Assembly: GCA_024401535.1 (NCBI GenBank)
Contig: JAKSKX010000010.1
Coordinates: 1 to 64,000, forward strand
DNA length: 64,000 nt
Direction: 5' to 3'
Origin: Paludibacteraceae bacterium
GTDB taxonomy: Bacteria > Bacteroidota > Bacteroidia > Bacteroidales > Paludibacteraceae
Made by a program: the position numbers and the translations under genes
Shown: positions 53,135-61,457 of the stretch, in pieces
Layout: the number at the start of each line of letters is the position of its first letter
Numbering within the stretch: the first letter of the stretch is position 1
The notes under the pieces: generated by a model
Seen by the model: the letters and a program-made list of their open reading frames with translations, nothing else
What the model was told of the DNA's origin: nothing
Database searches by the model: none

Positions 53135-54058
53135 ATGAGGTTTCATTTCGCACCGCTTCAGGGATTCACTGACTCTACTTTCCGTCAGCTTCACCATGAC
53201 CTTTATGGTGGCGTCGATGTCTATTACACTCCATTTGTGAGGGTGGAAAGAGGGGATTTCCGCAAACGTGATATTCGTGAGCTTCCTACCGACGAGCCAT
53301 ACACAGTGCCTCAGATTATTGGTACTGATAAGGAAGAAGAGATTGTTATGATGACAGATATGCTTGTCGGCAAGGACTTCAAGGAGATAAACGTGAATTT
53401 GGGCTGTCCGTTCCCCTTGATTGTACGAAAAGGTATGGGCAGTGGTATGCTCCCCTATCCTGACAGGGTAAAGGCGATGCTCGATGTGATGCGCAGGTAT
53501 GGCGATGTCAAGTGGAGCTTGAAGATACGTCTTGGCTTGGAGTCTCCCGAGGAAATAGACTCGCTTCTTCCCCTTATCAATGACTTCCCCTTCACAGAGG
53601 TAACCCTGCATCCAAGGGTTGGAAAGGCCCAATACACAGGCGAAATCGACTATGACGCCTTCGGAAAATTCCTTGCTTCGTGCAAACACCCTGTAGTTTA
53701 TAATGGCGAGGTTAAGACATCCGAAGATATAGAGATGATGAAAAATCGTTTCCCTAATATTTCTGGAATAATGATAGGCAGGGGACTTTTGGAACGTCCA
53801 GAGTTCGTTGCCGAGTATGTGAATGAAAAGGAAATCACTCCGCAGGAAAGAAAATCGAAGTTGAAGCAGATTATGAACAAAATGATAGAAATTTCGGTTG
53901 AGAGAATGAACGGAGACGAGCAGGCGCTTGCTCATATACGCGAGTATTGGAACTATCTTTACCCCGAGGCGGAGAAGCGTTTGCGCAAGAAAGTTATCAA
54001 GGCAAATACAGTTGCCAAGATGAAAATGGCAATGTCAGAGTTTATTGCCGAGCTATAG
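53135..54058 (+). CDS. tRNA-dihydrouridine synthase
   Basis: This is an FMN-dependent Dus enzyme of 307 residues that reduces uridines in tRNA. MRFHFAPLQGFTDSTFRQ binds FMN, EINVNLGCPFPLIVRKGMG near residue 86 carries the catalytic Cys, LKIRLG near 130, ITLHPR-like VTLHPRVGKAQYTG near 155, and NGEVKTSEDIEMM near 190 and GIMIGRGLLERP near 210 complete the barrel. The Dus subgroup (A, B or C) and target positions are not clear. Its ATG is 4 bp after the hisS stop. Confidence 0.93.
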   Translation: MRFHFAPLQGFTDSTFRQLHHDLYGGVDVYYTPFVRVERGDFRKRDIRELPTDEPYTVPQIIGTDKEEEIVMMTDMLVGKDFKEINVNLGCPFPLIVRKGMGSGMLPYPDRVKAMLDVMRRYGDVKWSLKIRLGLESPEEIDSLLPLINDFPFTEVTLHPRVGKAQYTGEIDYDAFGKFLASCKHPVVYNGEVKTSEDIEMMKNRFPNISGIMIGRGLLERPEFVAEYVNEKEITPQERKSKLKQIMNKMIEISVERMNGDEQALAHIREYWNYLYPEAEKRLRKKVIKANTVAKMKMAMSEFIAEL

Positions 54059-54076
54059 CGAAGTTTGGAACAAGAG

Positions 54077-54104
54077 GGAGCGGTGGTTTCACTGCTCCTT
54101 TTTG
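54077..54104. terminator. Terminator between dus and the transporter gene
   Basis: Arms GGAGCGGTG and CACTGCTCC (one mismatch as G-T) with loop GTTT, then TTTTTG. Confidence 0.85.
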
Positions 54105-54107
54105 TGT

Positions 54108-55031
54108 CTATAGAATCAATATTACAACACCGACAACACTTATTATTGCGCCGATAACCTCTATGAAAGTTATTTTTTGCTTGAATATGAAATAGGACGG
54201 AACCAGAATCAATACGGGAGATATGGACATTATTGTCTGTGCTATTCCTGTGTTGGCAAGGCTTACAGCAAGGAGTGACAAGCTTACACCAATTACCGGA
54301 CCGAATATACTGCATAATAGGGAATAGGTCATACCCTTTCTGTCATGTATTCCTTCTTTGAACGCCTTTGAATTTCCCGAGATAATAAGTAGCGTTGCGA
54401 AACAAATGAACCCAACTATTCCCCTGACGAAGGTGCCAGCGAAAGGCATCATGTTGATTATTGCTTCGCTTCCTCCCTGTGCTGATATTTTGTAGTTCTC
54501 CATTCCTAGTTTGCTCAAAACAAGACCTACACCTTGTCCCATAGCAGCACCAAGTCCAAGCAAAATACCCGTTGCCGACAGCTTCAGTTCTATTTTCTTG
54601 CCATTAGTTCCTTTGTTGAGTATGGAGATGCCAATTCCGACGATAGTTATTGCCATGCCCAATCCGGCCTTCAGCGGTATAGTTTCAGAAAGCAGAAGAT
54701 ACCCGGCTACAGCAGCGAAAAGTGACGATAATGTCATTATCAACTGTCCGAACCTTGAGCCTATGTAGGTGTAGCATTTGTAAAGGCAATAGTCTCCGAT
54801 GACGTATCCCACAATTCCTGACAAGCCAAACCACATAACAGTCTCTGTGTTCATGCTTTGAGGAACCGGAGAACCGGCAAAGATGAAAAGCATTAAGGAT
54901 AAAAGGGCTACCGACAATCCCATGCGCACGACATTTACAACCAAAGTTCCAAGTCTTTTTGTTGCAATCTCTGCAAATACAGCTGTAGCTGTCCATGAAA
55001 CAGCTACTAAAAGTGCTATCAGTTCTCCCAT
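54108..55031 (-). CDS. EamA/DMT family transporter
   Basis: The protein has 307 residues and ten predicted membrane segments arranged as two EamA repeats of five. The first repeat ends near 135 with TIPLKAGLGMAITIVGIGISIL; the second ends with ITFIEVIGAIISVVGVVILIL. The pattern QSMNTETVMWFGLSGIVGYVIGDY and SRFGQLIMTLSSLFAAVAGYL is typical of the drug/metabolite transporter superfamily. The substrate cannot be inferred. It is monocistronic with the box TAATTTTG at 55058-55065 on the minus strand. Confidence 0.9.
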   Translation of the reverse strand: MGELIALLVAVSWTATAVFAEIATKRLGTLVVNVVRMGLSVALLSLMLFIFAGSPVPQSMNTETVMWFGLSGIVGYVIGDYCLYKCYTYIGSRFGQLIMTLSSLFAAVAGYLLLSETIPLKAGLGMAITIVGIGISILNKGTNGKKIELKLSATGILLGLGAAMGQGVGLVLSKLGMENYKISAQGGSEAIINMMPFAGTFVRGIVGFICFATLLIISGNSKAFKEGIHDRKGMTYSLLCSIFGPVIGVSLSLLAVSLANTGIAQTIMSISPVLILVPSYFIFKQKITFIEVIGAIISVVGVVILIL

Positions 55032-55057
55032 TATATGTTATTCTTCGATATTGATTG

Positions 55058-55065
55058 CAAAATTA
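55058..55065 (-). promoter_or_regulatory. Minus-7 box of the EamA transporter gene
   Basis: The minus strand reads TAATTTTG 27 bp before the ATG at 55031. Confidence 0.5.
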
Positions 55066-55138
55066 TAGTTTTTTGTTAAAAGTTGTTAAATGTTAAGCAA
55101 ATACTAAGAAATAATAAATGTAGTTATGCCTTTTTGTT

Positions 55139-55146
55139 TAATTTTG
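55139..55146 (+). promoter_or_regulatory. Minus-7 box of the RCC1-repeat gene
   Basis: TAATTTTG 20 bp before the ATG at 55167. It rules out the in-frame start at 55083. Confidence 0.55.
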
Positions 55147-55166
55147 CTGCAAATAAATACAATATT

Positions 55167-57629
55167 ATGGTAAAGTTAAAACAATTATTCTTGTCGGCTC
55201 TGTTGTTGCCGACTTTGGCACAGGCCAAGCTTCCTTATATTTCGGGTAGCAATAATGCAGGTGTTGCTCTTTGCAAGGACGGAAATGTTTATTCTTGGGG
55301 TAGTGATACAACAGCGTTGGGAAACACAGGCGTCTTGAATTTGGATAAGACTGCTCCGGATTTCGTAGAACAAAGTTTCTATAGCAAGCCTCAACTTGTT
55401 GCTACTGGCGACGTTAAGTTCAAGAAGGTGGTTGCTGGTTCAGGAGCCATGTTCTATGGTGTGACAGAGAGTGGGGAGCTGTACCGTTGGGGTGTTCCGA
55501 ATGAGGAGACAATACCATTCTCGCAGGTAATGAAGGATGGGAAGCCACTTGTTGATGTCAAGGCTGTGGCTTCCGACACTAATGGCTTCACAGCCCTTAT
55601 GAATGACGGACATGCAGTCTATTCCTATTGGACAACAAACGAACATAAAGAAAAGATAGAGGTAATCAAGGATGTAGTCTTGGAAAGCGGCGAACTGCTT
55701 GAAAACATTGTTGAAGTCTCGGCTTCTGACTTTGGCTTCTATTATGTGACAGCTGACGGCTCTGCATACGGTAACGGTACATGGAACGGAAACAATTCGA
55801 CCAGCTATATGGAATTGACCGATTATGTATTGCCGGTATTGGATGCTGACAAAAATCCATTAAAGAATGTCAAGTTTGTAGAGGGAGGAAACGTTATGGC
55901 ATTCGCTTTGATGCAGGACGGAAGCCTTTATTCTTGGGGTAACGGAGGCTGGTGCCAATGCACAGGCCAGGGTGTCAGCAAGACTACCAAGAATGCCGAA
56001 AGGGTTGTTGCAGGCGAGTACAGTACAATCAGCGGAAATGTATATCTGACAAATGTTATGCAGGTTTCAGCAGGTCGTGCCTTCACATTGTGCGTTACTA
56101 CTGATGGCCATGCCCTTTACTGGGGATGTAATGAGGGTAATGGTGGTTCTGCTCCTTTCGAGGGTGAAAGAGCCGGCTATACGCCAGTGCTTTTGAAATA
56201 TGCTGACGGAACAGTTGTCGAGGATGCAGTTGCAGTCTCTACAGGCGACAACTTCGGCTTCCTTATCAACAAGAAGGGCGAGGTTTATTCATTCGGCCTT
56301 AACAATTCCGGACAGTGCGGTGTAGGTTCTGACAAGGAGGAGGTGAAAAGCCTTGTCAAGATGGACTTGCCTTGCGAACTTCCTGAATATGTGAACGTGT
56401 CGTTCAACGCTGACAAGCTCAGATTGTGTGATGGTGATGCTATCAGCTCCTTTATTTCGGCTACAAGCAATTCAGGCTACAGAATAATGTGGACACATGA
56501 CGGCACGATTCTTGACGAGACAGGCGACGTCTGCCCATACTATGGCGACGGACTTTATGGGGTGATGGTTACAACAGATTTCGGCTTTTCTGCTTCTGAC
56601 GTTGTTTATGTCGAGGCTGTAAAACCTGCTGTTGAGGTTAATGCCGTTAAAAATACCTTGGTTAAGGGCAGAGAGAGTGAATGTGTTTTAGGCTTTGAGG
56701 TTTCTGTTCCTGATAAGTCTGATGTTTATTTCTATTCTGATGCTGAGTGCACTACATTAGTAGATTCTATGCTTGGTGTTGAAGGTAAGGTAGAACTTGG
56801 AGTTCCTTATGATAAGGTTGATGTCACAGATGGAGAGGCAACTATTTGGGCAGTGAGCAAGAAAAGTACTGTAATGAATGTTGAGGATGTGCCACAATTG
56901 AACAAGATCATTTCGGGTAGTAATTATTTCGGAAGCTTTGGTTTGATCTTCGAGGTTGATGAGCCGACAACAATCAAGTCTTTTTCTGTGTTTGCAAAAG
57001 GAAATCAGAATTTAGTGGAGTCTTATATAAAATTGTCTCCTGAATTATATTCTACTACAGTTAGTTCTTTGGGAGGATATACATATAACAAGGTTCTTTT
57101 TAAGGGGGAAGACCAGAAGTTTGTATTGGACTTAGATTATCGTGAGTGTGTTGTTGATTGTGATGTAACTTTACAGCCTGGTGTGTATATTATGTCTGCT
57201 GATTTGTCGGGCGCTAACTATGAATATGTGAATGTTAGGACAAATAGAATTTTTTTACATTCAACAACATCTTATGGCAGCCCTGTTAAAGACGCTGTTA
57301 TAGGTGGTGTACAATTTATAGGAGGCGTTGGTCTTTCAAAAACTCCTACAGCGGTGCCATCAGATAATGTGCCTTTCTTTAACATGAAATTTGAGAGGGT
57401 TTTGGAAAGTCAGTGCGGTGCTGTTCCTGTAACTTCAGAAATAGAGTATGATATTCCACAGAGTCTTGATGCTGTAAGCTCTGAGGCAACTGATTCAACA
57501 GTTGACGTATATTCAACTTCAGGCGTTCTTTTGCGAAAGTCAGTGGAGCGTGCTTCTGCAACAAATGGTTTGCCTATGGGTGTGTATATCGTAGGAGGTG
57601 AAAAGGTTGTTAAAACTCAAGGCAAGTAA
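55167..57629 (+). CDS. Secreted RCC1-repeat beta-propeller protein with sorting-like tail
   Basis: The protein has 820 residues from ATG 55167. The signal peptide MVKLKQLFLSALLLPTLAQA is followed by about seven RCC1 repeats to about residue 400, recognisable by ALCKDGNVYSWGSD, TESGELYRWG, MQDGSLYSWGNGG, TTDGHALYWG and NKKGEVYSFGLNNSGQCGVG. These build a seven-bladed propeller. An Ig-like domain follows (IMWTHDGTILDETG near 465), then a beta-rich region, and a C-terminal tail STVDVYSTSGVLLRKSVER to MGVYIVGGEKVVKT like type IX sorting tails. The coding DNA becomes distinctly more AT-rich after about 56640. The ligand is unknown. Confidence 0.87.
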   Translation: MVKLKQLFLSALLLPTLAQAKLPYISGSNNAGVALCKDGNVYSWGSDTTALGNTGVLNLDKTAPDFVEQSFYSKPQLVATGDVKFKKVVAGSGAMFYGVTESGELYRWGVPNEETIPFSQVMKDGKPLVDVKAVASDTNGFTALMNDGHAVYSYWTTNEHKEKIEVIKDVVLESGELLENIVEVSASDFGFYYVTADGSAYGNGTWNGNNSTSYMELTDYVLPVLDADKNPLKNVKFVEGGNVMAFALMQDGSLYSWGNGGWCQCTGQGVSKTTKNAERVVAGEYSTISGNVYLTNVMQVSAGRAFTLCVTTDGHALYWGCNEGNGGSAPFEGERAGYTPVLLKYADGTVVEDAVAVSTGDNFGFLINKKGEVYSFGLNNSGQCGVGSDKEEVKSLVKMDLPCELPEYVNVSFNADKLRLCDGDAISSFISATSNSGYRIMWTHDGTILDETGDVCPYYGDGLYGVMVTTDFGFSASDVVYVEAVKPAVEVNAVKNTLVKGRESECVLGFEVSVPDKSDVYFYSDAECTTLVDSMLGVEGKVELGVPYDKVDVTDGEATIWAVSKKSTVMNVEDVPQLNKIISGSNYFGSFGLIFEVDEPTTIKSFSVFAKGNQNLVESYIKLSPELYSTTVSSLGGYTYNKVLFKGEDQKFVLDLDYRECVVDCDVTLQPGVYIMSADLSGANYEYVNVRTNRIFLHSTTSYGSPVKDAVIGGVQFIGGVGLSKTPTAVPSDNVPFFNMKFERVLESQCGAVPVTSEIEYDIPQSLDAVSSEATDSTVDVYSTSGVLLRKSVERASATNGLPMGVYIVGGEKVVKTQGK

Positions 57630-57656
57630 TCTGAACATTTATTTGACTGAATAGTT

Positions 57657-57688
57657 TGAAAGCGTGGTTTTTTAGCCACGCTTTTTTG
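57657..57688 (+). terminator. Terminator of the RCC1-repeat gene
   Basis: Arms AAAGCGTGG and CCACGCTTT with loop TTTTTTAG, then TTTTG. Confidence 0.9.
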
Positions 57689-57784
57689 TTTGTATTGTTT
57701 TGGCTCTTTCAATTCAAAAAATAATAATAACCTTGTCTTTCCCATAAAAAAAGGATGAAAATAACAAATATCCGATTTTATTTG

Positions 57785-57792
57785 TAACTTTG
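57785..57792 (+). promoter_or_regulatory. Promoter of the polyprenyl synthase operon
   Basis: TAACTTTG followed by CTCCGAAT. The leader is about 50 nt. The bases after the box resemble those at the gldE promoter. Confidence 0.6.
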
Positions 57793-57848
57793 CTCCGAAT
57801 ATATACATATATTCCCAGAGTTCTATACATCAAAATAGAAAAGAAAAA

Positions 57849-58820
57849 ATGGAAGTCAAGGAAATAATGTCATTTGTAGAGGAGAATCTACGGAAACTAT
57901 ACACAAACAGGGAGCCTAAGGGCCTTTATGAGCCTATAAGCTATGTGCTTAGTGTGGGAGGAAAGAGGATTCGCCCCACGTTTGTGCTGCTTTCAAACCA
58001 AATGTTCGGCGGTGACAAGCTGGAGGTTCTTCGCCCTGCCTTGGGAATCGAGGTGTTCCATAACTTCACACTTGTACACGATGACATTATGGACAGGGCT
58101 GACAAAAGGCGAGGCCGAGAGACAATTCACGTGAAGTGGAACGAAAGCACGGCCATCCTTTCCGGTGACGCAATGCTCAGCGAGGCATACGAACTTATGT
58201 GCAGTGCAAAGCCCGAGCTGTTGCCTTCGCTTCTTGCCCTGTTCAGCAAAACTGTCCGAGAGGTTTACGAGGGACAGCAGTTCGACATGGACTTTGAAAG
58301 CCGTACGGATGTCTCTCCGTCCGAATATATGTCAATGATAAGGCTGAAGACTGCGGTGCTACTTGCCGGAGCGCTGAAGGTCGGTGCCATACTTGCAGGT
58401 GCTTCCGAAAAGGATGCCGACCTGATTTACGAATATGGAATCGGAATAGGCCTTGCCTTCCAAATCAAGGACGACCTTCTTGATGTCTATGGCGACACGG
58501 CAAAGTTCGGCAAGAACATAGGCGGGGACATTCTGTGCAACAAGAAGACTTTCCTACTTACAACCGCACTTACAACCGCAGATGCAGAGAGCAAGGCAGA
58601 GTTGCTAAAGTGGATAAATGCGGAGAATCCAAATCCGGCAGAGAAGATAAAAGCTGTGACTGGAATCTTCACAAGGCTTGGAATTGACAAGGCTGCCGAG
58701 GCCGAGATGAAGAGGCAGTATGACTATGCCTTGAAGTCACTGTCGGAAATCTCGGTTGACTCTCCTGAAAAACAGACATTCGCAAACATAGCAAAGGACT
58801 TGCTTTACAGGGAGGACTAG
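57849..58820 (+). CDS. Polyprenyl diphosphate synthase
   Basis: This trans-isoprenyl diphosphate synthase has 323 residues and makes the side chain of quinones or a related long-chain prenyl diphosphate. GGKRIRPTFVLLSNQ is near residue 35, the first Asp-rich motif LVHDDIMDRADKRRG near 76, and the second IKDDLLDVYGDTAKFGKN near 208. The chain length cannot be read reliably. The unknown gene at 58824 follows after 3 bp. Confidence 0.93.
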   Translation: MEVKEIMSFVEENLRKLYTNREPKGLYEPISYVLSVGGKRIRPTFVLLSNQMFGGDKLEVLRPALGIEVFHNFTLVHDDIMDRADKRRGRETIHVKWNESTAILSGDAMLSEAYELMCSAKPELLPSLLALFSKTVREVYEGQQFDMDFESRTDVSPSEYMSMIRLKTAVLLAGALKVGAILAGASEKDADLIYEYGIGIGLAFQIKDDLLDVYGDTAKFGKNIGGDILCNKKTFLLTTALTTADAESKAELLKWINAENPNPAEKIKAVTGIFTRLGIDKAAEAEMKRQYDYALKSLSEISVDSPEKQTFANIAKDLLYRED

Positions 58821-58823
58821 CAG

Positions 58824-59573
58824 ATGCCATACAGAAGGTTACCAAACACCAATCAGGCGAGACTCCGCACCATGCGGGTAATCGTGGACAAGGCTTCTAC
58901 TGTGGTGGATATCAACAGCTTGCCGTACTCTCTCCGCTCGCTGGAGGAAGCCAGGGCAATGCTTGTCAAGTACGACAAGGTTGTGAACGAATACCTGGCA
59001 TGCTCGAACATTCAGGCCAAGGCTAACAAGAAGTATCAGCAGGAGCTGAAGATGGCTAGGCTCTATGTGTCGCACTTCATCCAGGTTGTGAACATGTGCG
59101 TGCTGAGAGGCGAGATTAAGAAAGAGTACAAGGAACTGTACAAGCTTGCCCCGGACAGCACAATGGTGCCAGACCTCTCTACGGAGGACAAGCTGGAAGA
59201 GTGGGGAAACAATGTGATTGAGGGCGAGCAGAAAAGACAGCTGAAAGGCGGAACGCCAATCTATAACCCGTCCATCGCAAAGGTCAAGGTGTTCTTCGAG
59301 ATTTTCGTAGAGTCGCACCGCAGCCAGAAGATTCTGCAGGCAAACACCAACAGAAAGATGGAGGAGGTAATCGCACTCAACGAGGCCGTAGATAAGATTA
59401 TACTTGATGCGTGGGACGAGATTGAAAAGACTTTCGAGAACCTGCAGGGCGAGGAAAAGGTCGCCAAGTGTCAGGAATACGGCATAATATACTATTACAG
59501 ACGCGCAGAAAAACGCAAGATGGCGCAGAGAGAGGCTATGGAGGCCGAAGTTGACCAGATAGAGAACTTTTGA
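58824..59573 (+). CDS. Conserved-looking helical protein of unknown function
   Basis: The protein has 249 residues, is cytosolic, basic at the start (MPYRRLPNTNQARLRTMR) and almost entirely helical. A Tyr/Lys-rich helix around 65-90 (KKYQQELKMARLYVSHFIQVV) and an Asn-rich helix (RKMEEVIALNEAVDKIILDAW) near 180 stand out. The end is acidic. Family not recognised. It is coupled to the prenyl synthase gene (3 bp gap) and 41 bp before the methyltransferase gene. Codon use matches core genes. Confidence 0.82.
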   Translation: MPYRRLPNTNQARLRTMRVIVDKASTVVDINSLPYSLRSLEEARAMLVKYDKVVNEYLACSNIQAKANKKYQQELKMARLYVSHFIQVVNMCVLRGEIKKEYKELYKLAPDSTMVPDLSTEDKLEEWGNNVIEGEQKRQLKGGTPIYNPSIAKVKVFFEIFVESHRSQKILQANTNRKMEEVIALNEAVDKIILDAWDEIEKTFENLQGEEKVAKCQEYGIIYYYRRAEKRKMAQREAMEAEVDQIENF

Positions 59574-59614
59574 TTTCTGCGACAACCAATTTTGACTGAA
59601 TATCAGAAAAGAAT

Positions 59615-61429
59615 ATGACAAGAGAGTTTGAAATGATAGCCAAGACTTTTCAAGGTCTTGAAGGTGTGTTGGCTAAGGAGTTGGTGGCACTTGGTGCGCA
59701 GGATGTTACCGAAATACGTAGGGGCGTAAGCTTCAAGGGTGATAAGGAAATGCTTTATCGCGCTAACTTTTTCCTACGCACAGCCCTTCGTGTGCTTGTG
59801 CCAATCTACAAGTTCGAGGCAGAGAGTGCTGACGAAGTCTATGAGATTGTAAAGAATTTCGAGTGGGAAAAATATATTGACGACACCAAGACTTTCGCTA
59901 TCGACGCCACAGTCTTTTCTGACCTATTCAAGCACTCGCAGTTTCTTCAGTACCGTGTCAAGGACGGAATTGCCGACCATTTCATGGAGAAGTACGGAAA
60001 GCGTCCGAGCGTAAGGCTTACAAATCCTGACCTAAATATCAACATTCATGTAGCTGACAAGACTTGTACAGTGTCTCTTGACGCTTCAGGCGAGTCTTTG
60101 CACAAGCGAGGCTATCGTGAGGCGCAGACAGAGGCGCCTATAAACGAGGTGTTGGCTGCCGGAATGCTTCTTATGGCAGGATGGGACGGACAGAAGGATT
60201 TCATCGACCCAATGTGTGGTTCTGGCACATTCCTTTGCGAGGCAGCAATGATTGCGCTTGGCATTGCTCCAGGTCTCTACAGAAAGAGCTTTGCATTCCA
60301 GAAGTGGAACGACTATGACGAGGAGTTGTTCTCTTCGATTTATGACGATGACAGCAAGGAGAGAGAATTCGAACACAAGATTTACGGTTCGGACATTCTT
60401 CGCAAGAGCATAGAGATAAGCGAGGCCAATGTAAAGAGCGCAGGTGTTGCAAGTTGTGTTGTTTTGAGCTGTTGCCCTTTCCAGGACTTGAAAATACCTC
60501 AGAGCGATGCTATGATAATGTTCAACCCTCCGTACGGAGCAAGAATCGGTGGCGACGAACTGCCTAAGCTTTACGAGGAAATCGGTGTCAAGCTAAAGCA
60601 GGAATGTCAGGGCAAGGACGTATGGATTATTACAGTTCCTAACGAGATTACAAGCAACATTAGATTGAAGCCTTCGTTCAAGTTGCCACTAAAGAACGGT
60701 GACATTGACTGCGAGCTAAGAAGATACGAGTTGTTCTCTGGCCGTATGCTCGAGCATAAGTTGAACCATGATGTTGATTCGAATGTCGAGTATGGAGAGC
60801 GTTCGTCTAGCGAGTCCGGAGAGTCTCATCGTTTCAAGAGAGACCGTGATTTCCGTGAGGGAGGAATGGCTAACCGCCAGCGTCCAAGAAGAGAAGCCGG
60901 AGAAAGAGGCAGATACTCAAGAGATGAAGAAAGACCTCGCCGTTCATTCCGCTCAGATGATGGAGACAGTGAAAGAAATATTGATTCAAAATACACTCGT
61001 ACTGACCGCAGAAGCAGTAGCCGTCGCGAATCTACTGACAGAGATTTCAGAAGCGAAAGACGAGACGATCGCCGTGACAGACGCGACGACTTTAGAGGTG
61101 AGAGACGTGACAGAGATTACAATCGTGATAACAGGGAGGAGAAGAAGGAGGCATACGGAACTCTTGGCGAAAGACCTCGTTTCCCTCGCAGATATGTAAC
61201 TGAGGACGGTACTGACTTGAAGGAGATTGACAGATACGAATACTTGAAGCGCAGATTCACAGAGAAGCCAGTCAGGGAACCTCGTGAAAGAAAGCCTCGC
61301 AGAGATCATGAAGAACGTCCGTTAGGTGAGAGAATGAGAACTCGCAGTCACTCTAAGGACGATAGATTCAAAGGCACAAAGGGTAATTTCCGTCATGGAA
61401 ATCACGACTTTGAAGATGATGGAGAATAA
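59615..61429 (+). CDS. RlmL-like THUMP/SAM methyltransferase with long charged tail
   Basis: Residues 1-390 are a class I SAM-dependent RNA methyltransferase of the RlmL/RlmK N-terminal type (23S rRNA m2G2445). A THUMP domain (FQGLEGVLAKELVALGAQDV, then VRLTNPDLNINIHV near 130) is followed by a Rossmann domain with DPMCGSGTFLCEAAMIALG near 195 and the N6/N2 motif FNPPYGARIG near 305. Residues 395-604 are a disordered tail of Arg, Asp, Glu and Ser with RD, RR and RE dipeptides (for example RDFREGGMANRQRPRREAGE). The tail is longer than in typical homologues and is likely RNA-binding. ATG 59615 is used; a second at 59633 is possible. Confidence 0.87.
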   Translation: MTREFEMIAKTFQGLEGVLAKELVALGAQDVTEIRRGVSFKGDKEMLYRANFFLRTALRVLVPIYKFEAESADEVYEIVKNFEWEKYIDDTKTFAIDATVFSDLFKHSQFLQYRVKDGIADHFMEKYGKRPSVRLTNPDLNINIHVADKTCTVSLDASGESLHKRGYREAQTEAPINEVLAAGMLLMAGWDGQKDFIDPMCGSGTFLCEAAMIALGIAPGLYRKSFAFQKWNDYDEELFSSIYDDDSKEREFEHKIYGSDILRKSIEISEANVKSAGVASCVVLSCCPFQDLKIPQSDAMIMFNPPYGARIGGDELPKLYEEIGVKLKQECQGKDVWIITVPNEITSNIRLKPSFKLPLKNGDIDCELRRYELFSGRMLEHKLNHDVDSNVEYGERSSSESGESHRFKRDRDFREGGMANRQRPRREAGERGRYSRDEERPRRSFRSDDGDSERNIDSKYTRTDRRSSSRRESTDRDFRSERRDDRRDRRDDFRGERRDRDYNRDNREEKKEAYGTLGERPRFPRRYVTEDGTDLKEIDRYEYLKRRFTEKPVREPRERKPRRDHEERPLGERMRTRSHSKDDRFKGTKGNFRHGNHDFEDDGE

Positions 61430-61457
61430 TAAGAAACGTTCTTAATACTTTCAGAGA

